Both the position numbers and the translations under genes were made by a program. A stretch of 64,000 nucleotides of DNA. Origin: Neopestalotiopsis rosae (taxonomy: Eukaryota > Ascomycota > Sordariomycetes > Amphisphaeriales > Sporocadaceae). Where the stretch lies: contig JALGAS010000003.1 in assembly GCA_023078685.1 (NCBI GenBank), positions 2,108,001-2,172,000 on the forward strand, read 5' to 3'. The notes below the pieces were generated by a model. That model was not told the DNA's origin and ran no database searches. It saw only the letters and a list, made by a program, of their open reading frames with translations. Positions 1 through 11,254 of the stretch are shown here, in pieces (position 1 is the stretch's first letter; every line of letters starts with the position of its first letter).

Positions 1-1355
1 CACTCGCCCAAATGGCCAATTCGACTCTTGGAGATATTATAATGGCCCGGGTCGGGCATCACAAATGTCGGAGCAACGGCACCATGTTCAACGGCGGACA
101 CGGTGCTGCCGTTGAGCATTTGTAGGAGTCTGTGGCGCTGAAAATGTGCCCAATTTTGTTCTGCATGCCGGCCGCCGGATCCTACACCACGCCAGATAAC
201 ACCACCAGTCTTCTGACTCCATGGCGGGCCATGACCATTGCCCCCAGAGTACCGGGCGTCACTGGTCAAGTACATGGCACCAGGAAGTAAGATGTCGTTG
301 TTTGTGAGAATTTTGCACCCACTAAACATGGGTATAAGCGTTTGCGAAGTTGCCATAGTAACAGGCGCGACAAACGTGCCGTGCAGACTTCGAAGATGAG
401 GCTGAACGCAGGGATCCATTGACGCTGAATAGTTTTGCACAAACATGTCTCTCGAGAACGAAGGGCTCCAGTTCTGCGGGAAGAGTGGTGGCTCAGAAAA
501 ATCCTGGACCGCAGCTGCATCTCGACCGGGAGAGTCAGGTGGACACCCTTTCCGGGCCAGGTCCCAGAATCGAGCGTTTCGAATCCATTCTGTAGTTGGC
601 ACCTCGTCAGTGTGACCGAGCCCAGTGTAGGTCTGTAGGGTCTCGTCAGGCGGGGTTATCGACTTGTTGCTTTCTGCGATCTGTACCAAGGTATTGATAT
701 CGTCCCAAGGTGCCATGATCCTCGATTCATCCATATAGTTGATCGGTATGTCAACATCGGGAAGCCACTGCGCAGCTTCGGCGATTAGCTCTGTCCAAAG
801 CTTCAACCATGGAACTCGCCCCGTGACATCGCCAACACCGGTTGCAGCGCCGTTCCGAACCCTTATGACGTGTTCCCAACCTCCTGCTTGGGAGGCTGTT
901 ATGGTTACGTTCAGAGCCCAGAAGGGTCGAAGATCTTTATCAATACGATCGAAAAATTGCTCAACGAGGATGGCATCGTGAGCCAAGGCGTATTCCACCC
1001 ACTTGTCGAAGCCTGGAGGCGGATGGCGGCCTCTACGGTCTCGATAAGTAGCTGCGGCGGATTTGACATCGGTAGCTCGTTTCAAGAGTAAATGGTCCAA
1101 GGTCCGGTCAGAGTCAAGAATCAGCTCATCAATAGGGTGATATTCGCCAGTCCGGTCAAGAAGGTCGAGGTATGACTCCAATGCAGTCGGCTCACGCGAC
1201 TGGAAAGAGAGGATGTTCAGGGAATCCAGTGATGGCGCGCGAAATAGGTAGAAGAAGACGATGGCGCCCAGTATCAGGTTACAGCCAGCAATGGTGATCA
1301 AGGAGCGGAAACTGAAACATGGCTGCCATTTTGATAATTGCGTGGGGAGCAACAT
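1..1355 (-). CDS. GT90 (CAP10-like) glycosyltransferase, 5' part, runs off left edge
   Basis: Open from an ATG at 1355 to the window edge (about 451 codons, no stop, no intron needed). An in-frame TGA lies a short way upstream of this ATG. Residues about 17-37 form one hydrophobic segment (AGCNLILGAIVFFYLF), giving a type II, probably Golgi, membrane topology. The lumenal part has the marks of glycosyltransferase family 90 / CAP10: RRGRHPPPGFDKWVEYA near residue 105, DLRPFWALN, and near the edge GGVIWRGVGSGGR followed by HFQRHRLLQMLNGS. Family members transfer xylose or related sugars from nucleotide sugars to glycans; Cryptococcus Cap10/Cxt1 are the studied relatives, and ascomycete copies are mostly uncharacterised. 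The C-terminal part of the catalytic domain lies outside the window, so completeness cannot be judged. The family call is firm, the substrate unknown. Confidence 0.88.
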   Translation of the reverse strand, partial: MLLPTQLSKWQPCFSFRSLITIAGCNLILGAIVFFYLFRAPSLDSLNILSFQSREPTALESYLDLLDRTGEYHPIDELILDSDRTLDHLLLKRATDVKSAAATYRDRRGRHPPPGFDKWVEYALAHDAILVEQFFDRIDKDLRPFWALNVTITASQAGGWEHVIRVRNGAATGVGDVTGRVPWLKLWTELIAEAAQWLPDVDIPINYMDESRIMAPWDDINTLVQIAESNKSITPPDETLQTYTGLGHTDEVPTTEWIRNARFWDLARKGCPPDSPGRDAAAVQDFSEPPLFPQNWSPSFSRDMFVQNYSASMDPCVQPHLRSLHGTFVAPVTMATSQTLIPMFSGCKILTNNDILLPGAMYLTSDARYSGGNGHGPPWSQKTGGVIWRGVGSGGRHAEQNWAHFQRHRLLQMLNGSTVSAVEHGAVAPTFVMPDPGHYNISKSRIGHLGE

Positions 1356-3109
1356 GACAGGACCCAGCTGCGAGGGCTCGAGAGAGGGTGGACAAAATCA
1401 AAACGAAGACATAGGAATCTCTCTGTCCTTGAACCGAAACGAGTCGAAGAACTCGAGCAACCACGCTCACGAGCCTGCGCTTCCTCGGTTTCCAAGCCTG
1501 TCGGCCAGGAAGAATAACGCCGCCGAGTGGCGAGGGCCAGGGGTATCACGACAGTTGGTTGGATCTCTGCGTGTAAGAGCAGCAGGCTATGCCAGCCGTG
1601 CCGCACGAAATGTTGTCCGCATGAGTGGGATCCACACTTCATTGATTTCGGGAGCATTCTCTGGAGCACCAAGTCTTGTCTCGTAAATCTTGCCTGCGGT
1701 TAATATATTAGTTTTCTGCAGACTCATTTTACCGAGTGACTGCGCTCAAGTATATATGGCAATGAGCTGCAGCTACAGCCCAGAGCTCAGCCATCAGAAA
1801 AGCAAGCCTGAGAGCAAACGAGCTCGTAGGAGATCATACTCTACGTAGTTCCGGGCCGAAAAAAATGTCAGTGGGCCAAGTTTCTCGGCAAGGGAAGTAC
1901 AAGATCGCAAAGCACCACAACGGCACGGCAAAAGTCCACCTGCTTTCGACCAAACACTTGCTCTAGTGCCCTTTGATCTTCCAACACCGGAGCAATATTG
2001 CTGCCATGAATCCTTGTAGCTGATGCTGGGCAACCAGTCCACATCAGGATATGAGCCTATGCCAAGTCAGCGGGAGACCCCGTGTCGAGGGGTTTGTGGC
2101 TGTCATAATGACCTTCCTTGTCAATCGAACAAACAGTTTACCAGACTTCGGTGTTGGAAGCGAGTACGGTATTGATGCGCACAGCATATCTCAGAATATA
2201 TACTTGCCAGAGTCCAAATAGTGAGATGAAAACATGCCAGAATCGAGATCATCCAAGTGAGCTGGTCGTACTAGGATGGAGTTCTTTAGCCCGCTTCGAG
2301 TCTCCGGAGCGCGTACAACTCCTTCGCCAAGCTTTCATTCCAAATCAATGGCTTTGCAAAGATAACCATGAGCAATTTGCTCATCGTCCACTCGAGACGC
2401 AGATGGGGTGATTTCCAGGACATCATGGGTGGTGGGTGAGGTCTCGATAAAATACACTTTTAGAGCCTCCGGGGAGAATTCCGGTAGCTGCTAAGAGTAG
2501 CCAATTAATATTTAGCGTTGGTCTCAGCGGATCCTTCCGCTCAAAACAATAAACGGTTACACTATATCGTAGAGGCAAGGAGCTCCGGGTTCTTCTCACC
2601 CTAGTTGATGTTGGTCGCACTACGCCCTTGCGTTGCATGCAAACCCAATAACCAACCGTCACGCTATGTAAGAGAATGTCGGGAGTGGAGTAGATCTTGT
2701 AAGTTATGCTTAAAAAACTTCGTGCCGCAAAATTACATTTCGTGATCGGCTTAACGTCGGCCTCACACCTTCCTAGTCGGGCTCGCCCAGACGGTCCAAG
2801 ATAACCAGTAAATTCTGGCGCAGGTGTGGGTCTGTGGTCCTGGAATCTCAGATATGAAAGCTTCCATTAATTCAGAACGGGTCACAGCAATGGCATCTAA
2901 ATATCAACTGTATATTCAAATGAATACATATATATGACATCAGACTCTGATTCGTTTTTGGGTTGGATGGCATTCAAGGCGAACAGTCTCCTGAAACGGA
3001 GCACTGCAATAACTGTTCAAAGTCAAAGTTTCCCTCAGAGACTTTTCGAGAAGACCAATTTGCGTCCCGAAAATGCTCCTTTCGCTCGCTTTCCGTTGTC
3101 AAAGACTAA
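1356..3109. other. intergenic, no convincing gene
   Basis: No reading frame here has recognisable motifs or a plausible intron structure. A TATA-like stretch (AGTATATATGG) lies at about 1748-1758, roughly 390 bases upstream of the GT90 start. The remainder is mixed-composition sequence that presumably holds the GT90 promoter and the 3' flank of the RBR gene. Confidence 0.5.
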
Positions 3110-3114
3110 CCCTG

Positions 3115-3330
3115 TCCACCCTGTCTATGATCCGCTGTACAGCAGGGCTATAGTTACGACAGATTCTTAAATCAGCAATGATCCCTCCAAGAAAGGTATG
3201 CGAAACGTACGAGATTGGGCTCAAGACCAAAAACACAAGAGACAACATTGAGAAATAGGTCAGTAAGTCGAGGTGAGGTTCCGGGACGAAGGCTGATTTG
3301 CATGAGTGACACATTGGTAAGTAGCCTGAT
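3115..3330 (-). pseudogene. decayed fragment of a GH127-type gene
   Basis: Read on the minus strand, this stretch matches exon 6, intron 6 and the start of exon 7 of the GH127-type gene at 8265-10682 at nucleotide level. Shared blocks include the words for GTCTTGAGCCCAAT, GACAACATTG, the GTACG donor, and TATAGCCCTG at the intron end, in the same order and spacing. The frame is lost: conserved SHQYVTQT and FGLEPN words appear only in scattered frames, and the Cys-Cys pair after the intron is degraded. About 200 bases are recognisable and nothing else of the gene is seen nearby. It lies just 3' of the second candidate last exon of the RBR gene. It is best read as a relic of a duplication or transposed copy. 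Confidence 0.65.
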
Positions 3331-3351
3331 GCACTGAACGGCATTGTTCTG

Positions 3352-3488
3352 CTATGTCGTCCCCTCCAAGCTGGGCAGATTATTGCTGTGCCATTGACAA
3401 GTTGGCCTATGCTTGTCGTTTCCATGCAATGCGATGTTGCGGTAATTTGCCAGGCAGTCATAGCAGAACTGGAATCCGCAGTGAGCAC
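3352..3488 (-). other. candidate alternative last exon (4b) of the RBR gene
   Basis: The acceptor TTATCTTAG precedes GTGCTCAC. Joined to the 14-nt exon 3 in phase 1 it reads MTCAHCGFQFCYDC and on to a TAG at 3354-3352. Exon 4a (3686-3610) starts in the same phase with the same two bases after its own acceptor TGTTGCAG and ends in TAG at 3612-3610. Each exon therefore completes the RING2 domain on its own, and 4a cannot run into 4b because it has no donor before its stop. This is the arrangement of mutually exclusive terminal exons. Which form is used is not decidable here. Confidence 0.65.
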
Positions 3489-5274
3489 CTAAGATAATCA
3501 GCCGAGACTCCTACATCATGGTTGAGAACATTGCAGATAGCCGGCGGCTCACCATGGCTCTTGGGCAAGAGTTCGCCCCTTCTGCTGTAAGGTAGAGGTG
3601 TCCGCCGAGCTATCCTCTGCAGCTTGCGCCATGGTTTGCCCAAGGACTCAAACATAGCCAGCAGAACTCGTAACGACATTTGATACCTGCAACACAGGTG
3701 CCAACGCACTTTCAGTGTATGTGGGATGATGGTTCAGAAGAGGGGAGTACATCAAATGATTTTCGCACTGCTAGAAAGATCGGATTGGAATGGTAATGGG
3801 AGACTCTTGATAAGAAAATAATGAGACCTACACGTCATATGATCACTAAAGAGTGTTAGTAACATTCACCAGGGGCTCAGGGGGGACGCCAACATACCAT
3901 CCAGCATTCTTCTCGATATGCCATTTGCACGAGGGGCACGGCTTGGTCATACTTTTGACGAGTTTTTCTCCGGCCATTTCCTGCTGCTTTCTTACAGCCG
4001 CTTCTCTCCACTGTTGCTCTGCTTTCTGTCTCGCGGCTTCGCGTTCCGCCTGCCGTCGGGCCTCTTCAACTGCTTCCCTCCTCTCCCTTTGCCGGCGTTC
4101 TTCCGCCGCTTGCTGCTCCGCCCGTTGCCTTTCTTCATCATCGACCAAGCTCTGCGCGAAACGACGGTCGGCGTCTTCCTGCTCTTGTCTGAGCACTTGC
4201 GCAAGCCTGTTCTCGTTCTCGGCTTCTTCGTTGGCAATTTCCAGGTAGCTGCGAAATCCTTCAGGATTGGCTTCCCTTTCGTCATACTCGTCGCAGCAAA
4301 GGCCCTCGTGCCATTCTACGCGGTGGCGGAAACAAAATCTGAAATTGCAGGCGATACATTGTACAATTGGGTTCGTTGAGGCATTAGCCTGCTGCTGCCC
4401 GGAACCGCAGTCCGCCGGACACCATACAAAATCCGGCAGTGCACCGGCTGTCTCCTTAATGGACAAGGCCTGATATCTGGTTTCGTCAGATGAAATCGTC
4501 TTCAATGTATAAATTGTGCAATTACTTTGTAAATGTTTCTCTATCGGCTTGTCTCTCTACGTCTTCATAGTCCATACGGCCATGGCACTCGGGGCAGTGG
4601 ATTTGGTTCCATATCTTGGACTCGAACTCTGTCTTGATTGAAAGTTCGATGCAGTTGCGGCAGGTTTGTGGTATGTGCTCACAATTCTTCGAAATCGAAA
4701 AGATTGGGAACGCAGATGAAGGCTTAGTCTCGACGCAGACGTTGCAATCCTGCATGGTATCTGTTCTTTCCATATCAGTGTATTCTTGTGCAGGGAAACG
4801 GACCCCAACTTGTCGAGATGCAACGGGTTTTCTCGCAATACTTAAGCTCGCTGAAGTAAAAAGATGCTCGCCGGTCCTTTGCGTTTGGAATGGATTCGTG
4901 GCAGAGGATCCCGGCTCAGCAACAGTGGACTGCCGTTGATCTCCTGTCTGGTACGGGGCCGGCAGGCTCCTATTCACACCGCGCTGGTTGTTCTCAATCT
5001 TTGCATAGGCTGCGACAACCTGATTGAACTTGGCGGATATTGCTTCAATCTCACTTCTTTGTATGTCCCAATCTGCAGCACGAGCGCTTGACAATTGGTT
5101 GACCTTGGTCGATAGGGCTTGAATTGCACTGCGCTGGTTGTTTTGTTCTGCAGCACGAGCACGTAAAACATCGTTGAGTTTGGCCTCGACAATTTCCTTC
5201 TCGGCTTTGAGTTTCTCGTATGCCCGGTTCGGCTTGCGCAATTTTGAGAGCAGGGCCATCAGCCCCTGGAACAT
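3352..5274 (-). CDS. RBR-type (RING1-IBR-RING2) E3 ubiquitin ligase
   Basis: Exons 5274-4526, 4476-3898, 3845-3832 (14 nt), then one of two last exons: 3686-3610 (472 aa) or 3488-3352 (492 aa). All junctions are GT..AG and keep frame. The N-terminus (about 15-95) is a predicted coiled coil. RING1 begins at DCNVCVE (about residue 178) and includes the Cys pairs TCRNC and HCPECHGRM. The IBR has WCPADCGSGQ and CIACNFRFCFRHRVEWH. A charged, Arg/Glu/Gln-rich helix of about 85 residues follows, then RING2: PCPSCKWHIEKNAGCDHMTC. The Cys of GCDHM aligns with the catalytic Cys that accepts ubiquitin from the E2 before transfer. The last exon supplies either KCRYEFCWLCLSPW (Ariadne-like) or HCGFQFCYDCLANY followed by HRPTCQWHSNNLP (a tail common in fungal RBR proteins). 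The family is certain; targets are unknown. Confidence 0.9.
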
Positions 5275-8264
5275 TGGTATGGTTGGGGGCTAGGGTCAGC
5301 ACGTTGAGATATTTCGCAGCGATTATAAAAGTTTCGCTCTGATTGTAATGCTGATAATGGGCGAGGCTGGTTCTGGAATACTCAAATTATAACCGTCCTA
5401 TCCAAAGGCGTAAAGGATGGATACCTAAGCATTCGACTGTGTGTGCATTACGGCTGAGGAGCTATGTATGATCAGACCTTCAAACACTGAGTTGATCGGA
5501 TCCTACCCCGATTTCCAATATTTTCCTGTGTATTTTTCTGGATTTCAACCATTGCGTAAGGTCTGTCACTCAAGGTGCAATTTTGATTAGACCAGTACGT
5601 GCTGACGGGAAGCATTAAGCCGTTCTGTACCGGAATGGGTGCTGCACTGTGTGACTACTCCCTGTTACCTTGGAACATGGCTTGTTGATGGTCTGTATGT
5701 TCCAACGAAGGGAGTTAGCCAAATAGAATGCGAGAGCGATGGTCAGCCTACTGTGATTGTCGCCTCGTCAGCGTCAGGGGCGTGGGGGCCATGACAGCAT
5801 CATAGGTATCTGTGCTGTGGACGACCAACTCCCAAGACCGGGCTTCAATACCATGTACATAGTGGTTATTGGCCCATCTATGACGGCTGCCGGGCGTTGT
5901 GGCAACAAATTTGCAATCAGTCATGCCGCAGCCTTGAGATCTTCCATATCTCCGGTACGTTGACGTTTGCACGAACAGCTCCCACCATGGCCACATGAAT
6001 TACAAGCCCGAACAAGACCCTCGCATGAAACAAAATTTGTGCCTCTGCATATAAGTCAATTTGAATGTCTCATTTGGGATGGTACGTAGCAGGGCTGCTC
6101 AGCCTTGGTTGCGGGAGTGGTCAACGCACTGCTGCTTATCCTAACCACGTAGGTTACTTGCTGTGATTTACGGTGGCCTTCGGAGTCGCAAAACAACCGA
6201 ATAACCACCCGTGGTAAATGATGGGAGATCCAAACCGCTGCGGCTGCGAGGTATGGTAGCTCACGAGTTTTCCTATTAGTATATAGAAACTTCTTATAAT
6301 AGTCTAACCGTCGTATGGCTGCTATGAGCCTTTCATAGCAAGCAATTCTTGACCATAATTCTCATGGATCTCTATGATAAGGTAACGTCCACTATAAGCC
6401 CACTCTAGTATCCCCTGAAGCCACCCACTGAAGCTATCCACTAAATTTAGTTGGCGAAAACTTCAGAACATCTTTGTCTTGCCCCACGGTCAAGTTGAAT
6501 GGAACCAATGCTTTCTGGAAGCATATCATAGAGCTACGGACTTAAGAAGACCGAGAATAACATGTATTCAGATGAATGCAAAAGTAGTGACAGCTTAGTG
6601 CACTTCTAGGGTGCTTACAAAAATTGTTGCATCTACGGGAAATGTGCAGTACACAAGACATCTCGGCTACAAGGCTTCCAGCGCTTGTACAAGGACTCCA
6701 AGACCTATAGGTCTCCGAAGGTCTTCCCCACACACAAGAAACACGCAAGACCGCGGGCACTAGTCTTGTCCGAATCAAAAGGGATGGCGACACAGAATTG
6801 CACTTTACAAAAAATGAAAAATTCAAAACAGGCTGGACCGGACAGCTTCTCTTTGCTCCCTGCTTTGTGTGTCTACTAGGTGCCTCCATAGCAGGAAATT
6901 GACGCTATGGCTGCATGTGCGTGCACCCAATAATTCAGGTACCTATCTAGATTTATACAGTACTGGTTGCGAAACTCAAGCTTGAGCCAATAGGAGTTCG
7001 CCCGCTTATACCCGCCCCAAGCAGAGCCATCAAGGGCGTCAGAATTGCATATGTAATAACATCCACAAAGACAAGACACGTCGCTTACCATACTGGCCGG
7101 GCGATTTGCACAGAGAACAGCTAGATCACAGCGGGACGATACTTCCATACACAAGCCCGAAATGTTTCGTATAGATAACATGGCGTCTGAAGCATAAACG
7201 AATCATGGCGAGACACGAGCAGCCCCTTGGGCCCTGTTGTTAATGCCTTGGTCTCGACTCTGGCATTTAGCTTTCTCGGAGAATTCTCTCCATTTGAGGC
7301 TGATCAGAGCCCAAAGCACCCTTAAAAGTGTACCGTGCACGAGTTTGCGTACAAATTGGACCTGGGAAGTCGGCGCTCTTGGGACGAGGCTCGGCGCCCG
7401 TCGTGTCCCTCGTATCGGGGCAGACAATGCCATGGTAGCCCACATCTCACTTCTCGGAAGATTCAGATCAAGAGAGGACTAACCTAGTGGACTCTGTGAA
7501 TCATGAAAGGGAATCAACAGCTACAAGTAAGCGATTCTATGAGGCCCAAGTCCGAAGATTGTGCCAGGCTTTGAACCTATCGTAACTTATTGAAAGGATG
7601 CCATAATCGTTTTACCATTCCACTCCAAAGTGTTTAAGCCACATAAGCAACAACCATTGGCAGGACATAATCTACTACCTCCCTATTAGACGTCTCGCGT
7701 CTGATTGATCACAAGCACAAAGGAAGAATATAAGTCAGCTCTCTTGCCAAATGGTCATTGATCTGATTGTGGACCACCACCTGCAGCGCAGGTTCCATCG
7801 GCCCTCAGTGACTGTCTGCTGTTCGGTACCCTGGCCTAGAGCACTAGCACGATTCTCCAGGCTTTGTCTCAGGTGCCCACTTGTGATCATTATCATCTAG
7901 CTTCATCATCTACCACCAACCCGACGGTCGCGGGCGGGAAGCCTCAGAGAAGAAACTATGAACTGAAGAGATCATGGACTGAGCTGCTGCTGTACTAGCG
8001 TACATACGATAGTCATGAGTTATTTCTGTATTTTTGATAGCATTTTGCCCTGGCTGCTTCCGGTACCGATTTTTGCTCAGCACTCATGTTAATAAAGGAG
8101 TAATTATGTCAAAAGCACAAGGATAACTCGATTCAATATCCAATCTAACCCTTCCAGCCTGCAGCCCCTCTGTACAAGGAGCACTCTGATCCTCAGCCTG
8201 TTCAACGCATCTACCTCTTCTCTAAGCTTATCGACCACAATCTTAGAGTCCCATTCTTAGACCT
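5275..8264. other. intergenic, no convincing gene
   Basis: About 3 kb between the RBR start and the 3' end of the GH127-type pseudogene. Small open frames exist on both strands, but none has a recognisable motif, start context or splice pattern. A minus-strand frame at 5748-5996 is the most protein-like (CGMTDCKFVATTPG, SWELVVHSTDTYD) and could be a gene relic, but it matches nothing I recognise. Confidence 0.45.
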
Positions 8265-10682
8265 TCATGATGTCGAGGTACTTCTTGCTACGTTGGCCAC
8301 TGGGAACTGCGCAATATGCAATTTTGCGGCGCCGTAAGGGATCAATCTTAGCTTTGTTCTTGTAGAAATATCAACGCTCGGTGTAATGGGAGATATGGCC
8401 GCGGTGTCATGATCAATGGGCCAGTGGAATTCATACGCATCGACAGTGAGTGTTGGCAGTGTCGCATCTTTGGAGAAGATCGGGTTGCTTGGCGGCCCGT
8501 TCTGATCTCCCTCGGATTCCAACTCGACTGTCGAAGGGTCAATCGCATACATCCACGGCGAAGTAGGAGCCAGTGTGTGGTCTCGCGATCTAGAAGAGAC
8601 TTGCTCATTGGGCAATGCCGTCCTGTCCGTCCAATTAAGTGGTTGAAAGGCGGTTGCGTTGAAGTCGATGGCGGCAGCATATAGTAAGGGTCCACGATAT
8701 ATCCCGGCAGATCCATTTCTCATGACCACGCTGATATTCATATCCAAGAAAACTGACAGCTTAGTTGCGCCTCTCGCAAGTTGGAACCGGTGTAGACCAT
8801 TCGTCTCGGGCGTTAGTGGCAGCTGGTTGCCATCCTTGGTGGCAAATGACGAATTCATTCGCGTCCACTCTGGAATCCTGACATAAAAGTCAAATGACAC
8901 GTCAGATGTCACACTGTATTCCAGACGAGATGAAAAGGGATAGTTTGTGCTGCAAACAATCTGAACCGCGCCGCCGCCCAACTTGGTGCTGAGAGAGGTC
9001 GGTCCAAGTAGCATGTGTGCGATTCCAGTGGAATTTAAACTGGCATACGAGGATGAGACATATTTTGGGAAGCCCTGTCCGTGATTTACCGTACAACAGG
9101 GCTATAGATATGATATGGTCTTGATTAACAATAATCCCATCGTGATAAGGAATGCGACACGTACGAAATTGGGCTCAAGACCAAAAGTGTTTCCATACGA
9201 GACAACATTGAAAAATGGGTCGGCCGAGGTGAGATTCCGGGACCACGGTTGGTTTGTCTGAGTGACATACTGATGAGACCACCCTAGTTATCGTTTAGTC
9301 CCGCTGTTCCATTCTCATTGACTATGCGCTTCCCTTACAGTCGGGGCTAATGGCTGCGGGGAGTGCATTGAAAGCTGCCCGCTCTGCGCGGTCGGCAAAA
9401 TTATTGACTGTGTGCAGTCGGTACAACCAAGCATACGAGAACATGGATTCTACAGCCATACATAGCTCTGATCTATTGAAGGTCAGTAATTTGTGACTTC
9501 AATTAGGATAGCTGTTCGTCTTGCCCTCTTTGTGGGCTCAGCCCACCGAGATGCTCATCTGCAATAAGCGTTCCAGAAAGGGAGGTATGGTACTTGACGA
9601 CCATTCCAACAGCATCGAGCGTCTACTACACCAATGACTCATTTTTGGTATATCTGTAAAGTACTGAAGGATATCTCAGGCCTCCGTATGGTGAGCTTTT
9701 CCACACGTATGGAACAAGTCGGAACTATGACTGACTTTCTGCTATATTGACTCCGTGCGTGAAGCCACTTGCTTTGTACGTGGTATTCTGAGGGAAGACA
9801 CCGTCAACGAAGAAAGTGGTCCAGTCTCGTCCACCATTTCGGCTTCCTTGGAACATGAGATCAATTACTTCCAAGATAACGGTACTTTGATTTCTAGGGT
9901 GGTGTTCGTAAAGCCACATGAGGGAAGTAGGCAGCTCATGAGTCCTGGAGAGACCGAAACCATACGGATCGAAATCATCTTGCAACGACTTTTGTTGAAT
10001 CAATCCAGTAAAGTTGTTTCGGAGCATCGAGTGTGTCAAAGTGACGAACTTGTGCATTGCGCTGACGATACGGTCTTGTTGGGAAACGTCGGCCTCGGCG
10101 TATTGCTGAATCGACGTGAGCTATTGCATCAGTAATGACAGAATAGGATATGGCTTACAACGAGCCCAAAGAACAGAAGCGATCGTGCCCATATCCCGCG
10201 TGTCTGTCTCGTAGTCTCGGGGCCCAGCCATCCATCTTCCGCCTGGTGTTCGAGGGTGTAGTCCAGGAATTGGCGAGCTTGGTCTTGCAATCTTGTGTTA
10301 TTTAGGCCCCAGGCCAGCGGAACAATGGCGTTGAACCAGTACGGTGCCGATTCATGCAGTTCACTATATTCGAAAGTGCCGCCTACCCATTCTGATTGAG
10401 TGACATAGCGATAGAAATCAAATAAATGACCACTGAGACCATCGGCGCTTAATTGAAGTTGATCTTGGAGCCACCCAGACGCGCGGATAGAGCCTAGAGG
10501 AAACGAGTCTAGTTTGAATGGTACGAGACTAGTGTCTTGTACAGGTTCGTCCTATTATTCATGTTGTATCTTTAAAACTTTAGAGACGTACCTGCCGAAG
10601 ATTCTGCGCCCTGGGCAGACGCGCCAAGACCAAGGACAGTCACAAAGACTGCGAAAAGTTTTATTTGGAAGACCGCAGCCAT
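8265..10682 (-). pseudogene. GH127-type beta-L-arabinofuranosidase-like gene with two in-frame TAG codons
   Basis: Exons: 10682-10592, 10535-10159, 10105-9736, 9681-9525, 9472-9339, 9283-9165, 9101-8265. Introns are 52-63 nt; intron 4 is GC-AG (GCAAGA), the others GT-AG. Frame holds across all seven exons (695 codons). The N-terminus is a signal peptide (MAAVFQIKLFAVFVTVLGLG). GH127/DUF1680 landmarks follow in order: RASGWLQDQL, SRTHELPTSLMWLYEHHPRN, GGRDWTTFFVDGVFPQ, SGFTHGVN, ADEHLGGLSP, the Glu-x-Cys of GSELC, then PCCTVNHGQGFPKYV. In characterised GH127 enzymes the Glu-x-Cys and Cys-Cys residues form the zinc/nucleophile site, and all are present here. The break is TAG TAG at 9628-9623 (codons 298-299), right after NESLV, where relatives have ordinary residues. 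Termination there would leave 297 residues without the catalytic Cys. Both stops are one C-to-T step from CAG. It is a recently disabled gene unless read-through or a sequencing error is shown. Confidence 0.82.
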
Positions 10683-11254
10683 ATTCCTTCTGCTAGCACA
10701 GGGCATGATTGACGTTTTGAGTTTGCGTGAAAATGAACACCGGCAGTATGATTGGAAGAGCAACGTGATAATATATGCGGAGAGGTGGTACAACTCCTAG
10801 GATTGATGACATGCCGGCCGTTCGGGCGATATATCGGACGTGAAGCCGATGGATGCAAGTTCGCGAGCAAGTCCTGCGGGGTGACATGCGATCGCACGAA
10901 TTGTCATGTAGGTCGTTCACAGAATAAGTGGGGTGGTACTGTCGAGTATCTCTCATCGTCATTTCGCACGATGACGGTCAAACCTGTCAAAAGCTCAACA
11001 CACTGTGTCCAATCTTCTGTGGACGTTGATCCTTCCTTTCATGTACCAATATCTTAGCCATTTGACAATTCGTTGATACGGACTGGAAGTTTCTTGAAGT
11101 ATCGCTTTTGACCATAGTATCGAGTAGGAAACTTCGAAGTCAGGCATCTTCAGAGCAGAATAAATTGGCGTTAGTATGAAAGCGCCTCAGCAAAACTTCG
11201 CTCGTGCCTCAATTGCTTGTACTTGTCTCTTCATAGCATACATCAGAAGCGGCA
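10683..11254. other. intergenic; promoter side of the GH127-type gene
   Basis: About 570 bases between two minus-strand genes: the 5' side of the GH127-type gene and the 3' side of the secreted-protein gene. An alternative upstream in-frame ATG for the GH127-type gene lies at 10706, but the one at 10682 gives the better signal peptide. No other feature seen. Confidence 0.5.

Noticed and set aside
3099..3488. 129-codon minus-strand frame read as an independent protein
   Set aside because: It starts in a different frame inside exon 4b of the RBR gene and runs into the GH127-type debris; the conserved RING2 words lie in another frame.
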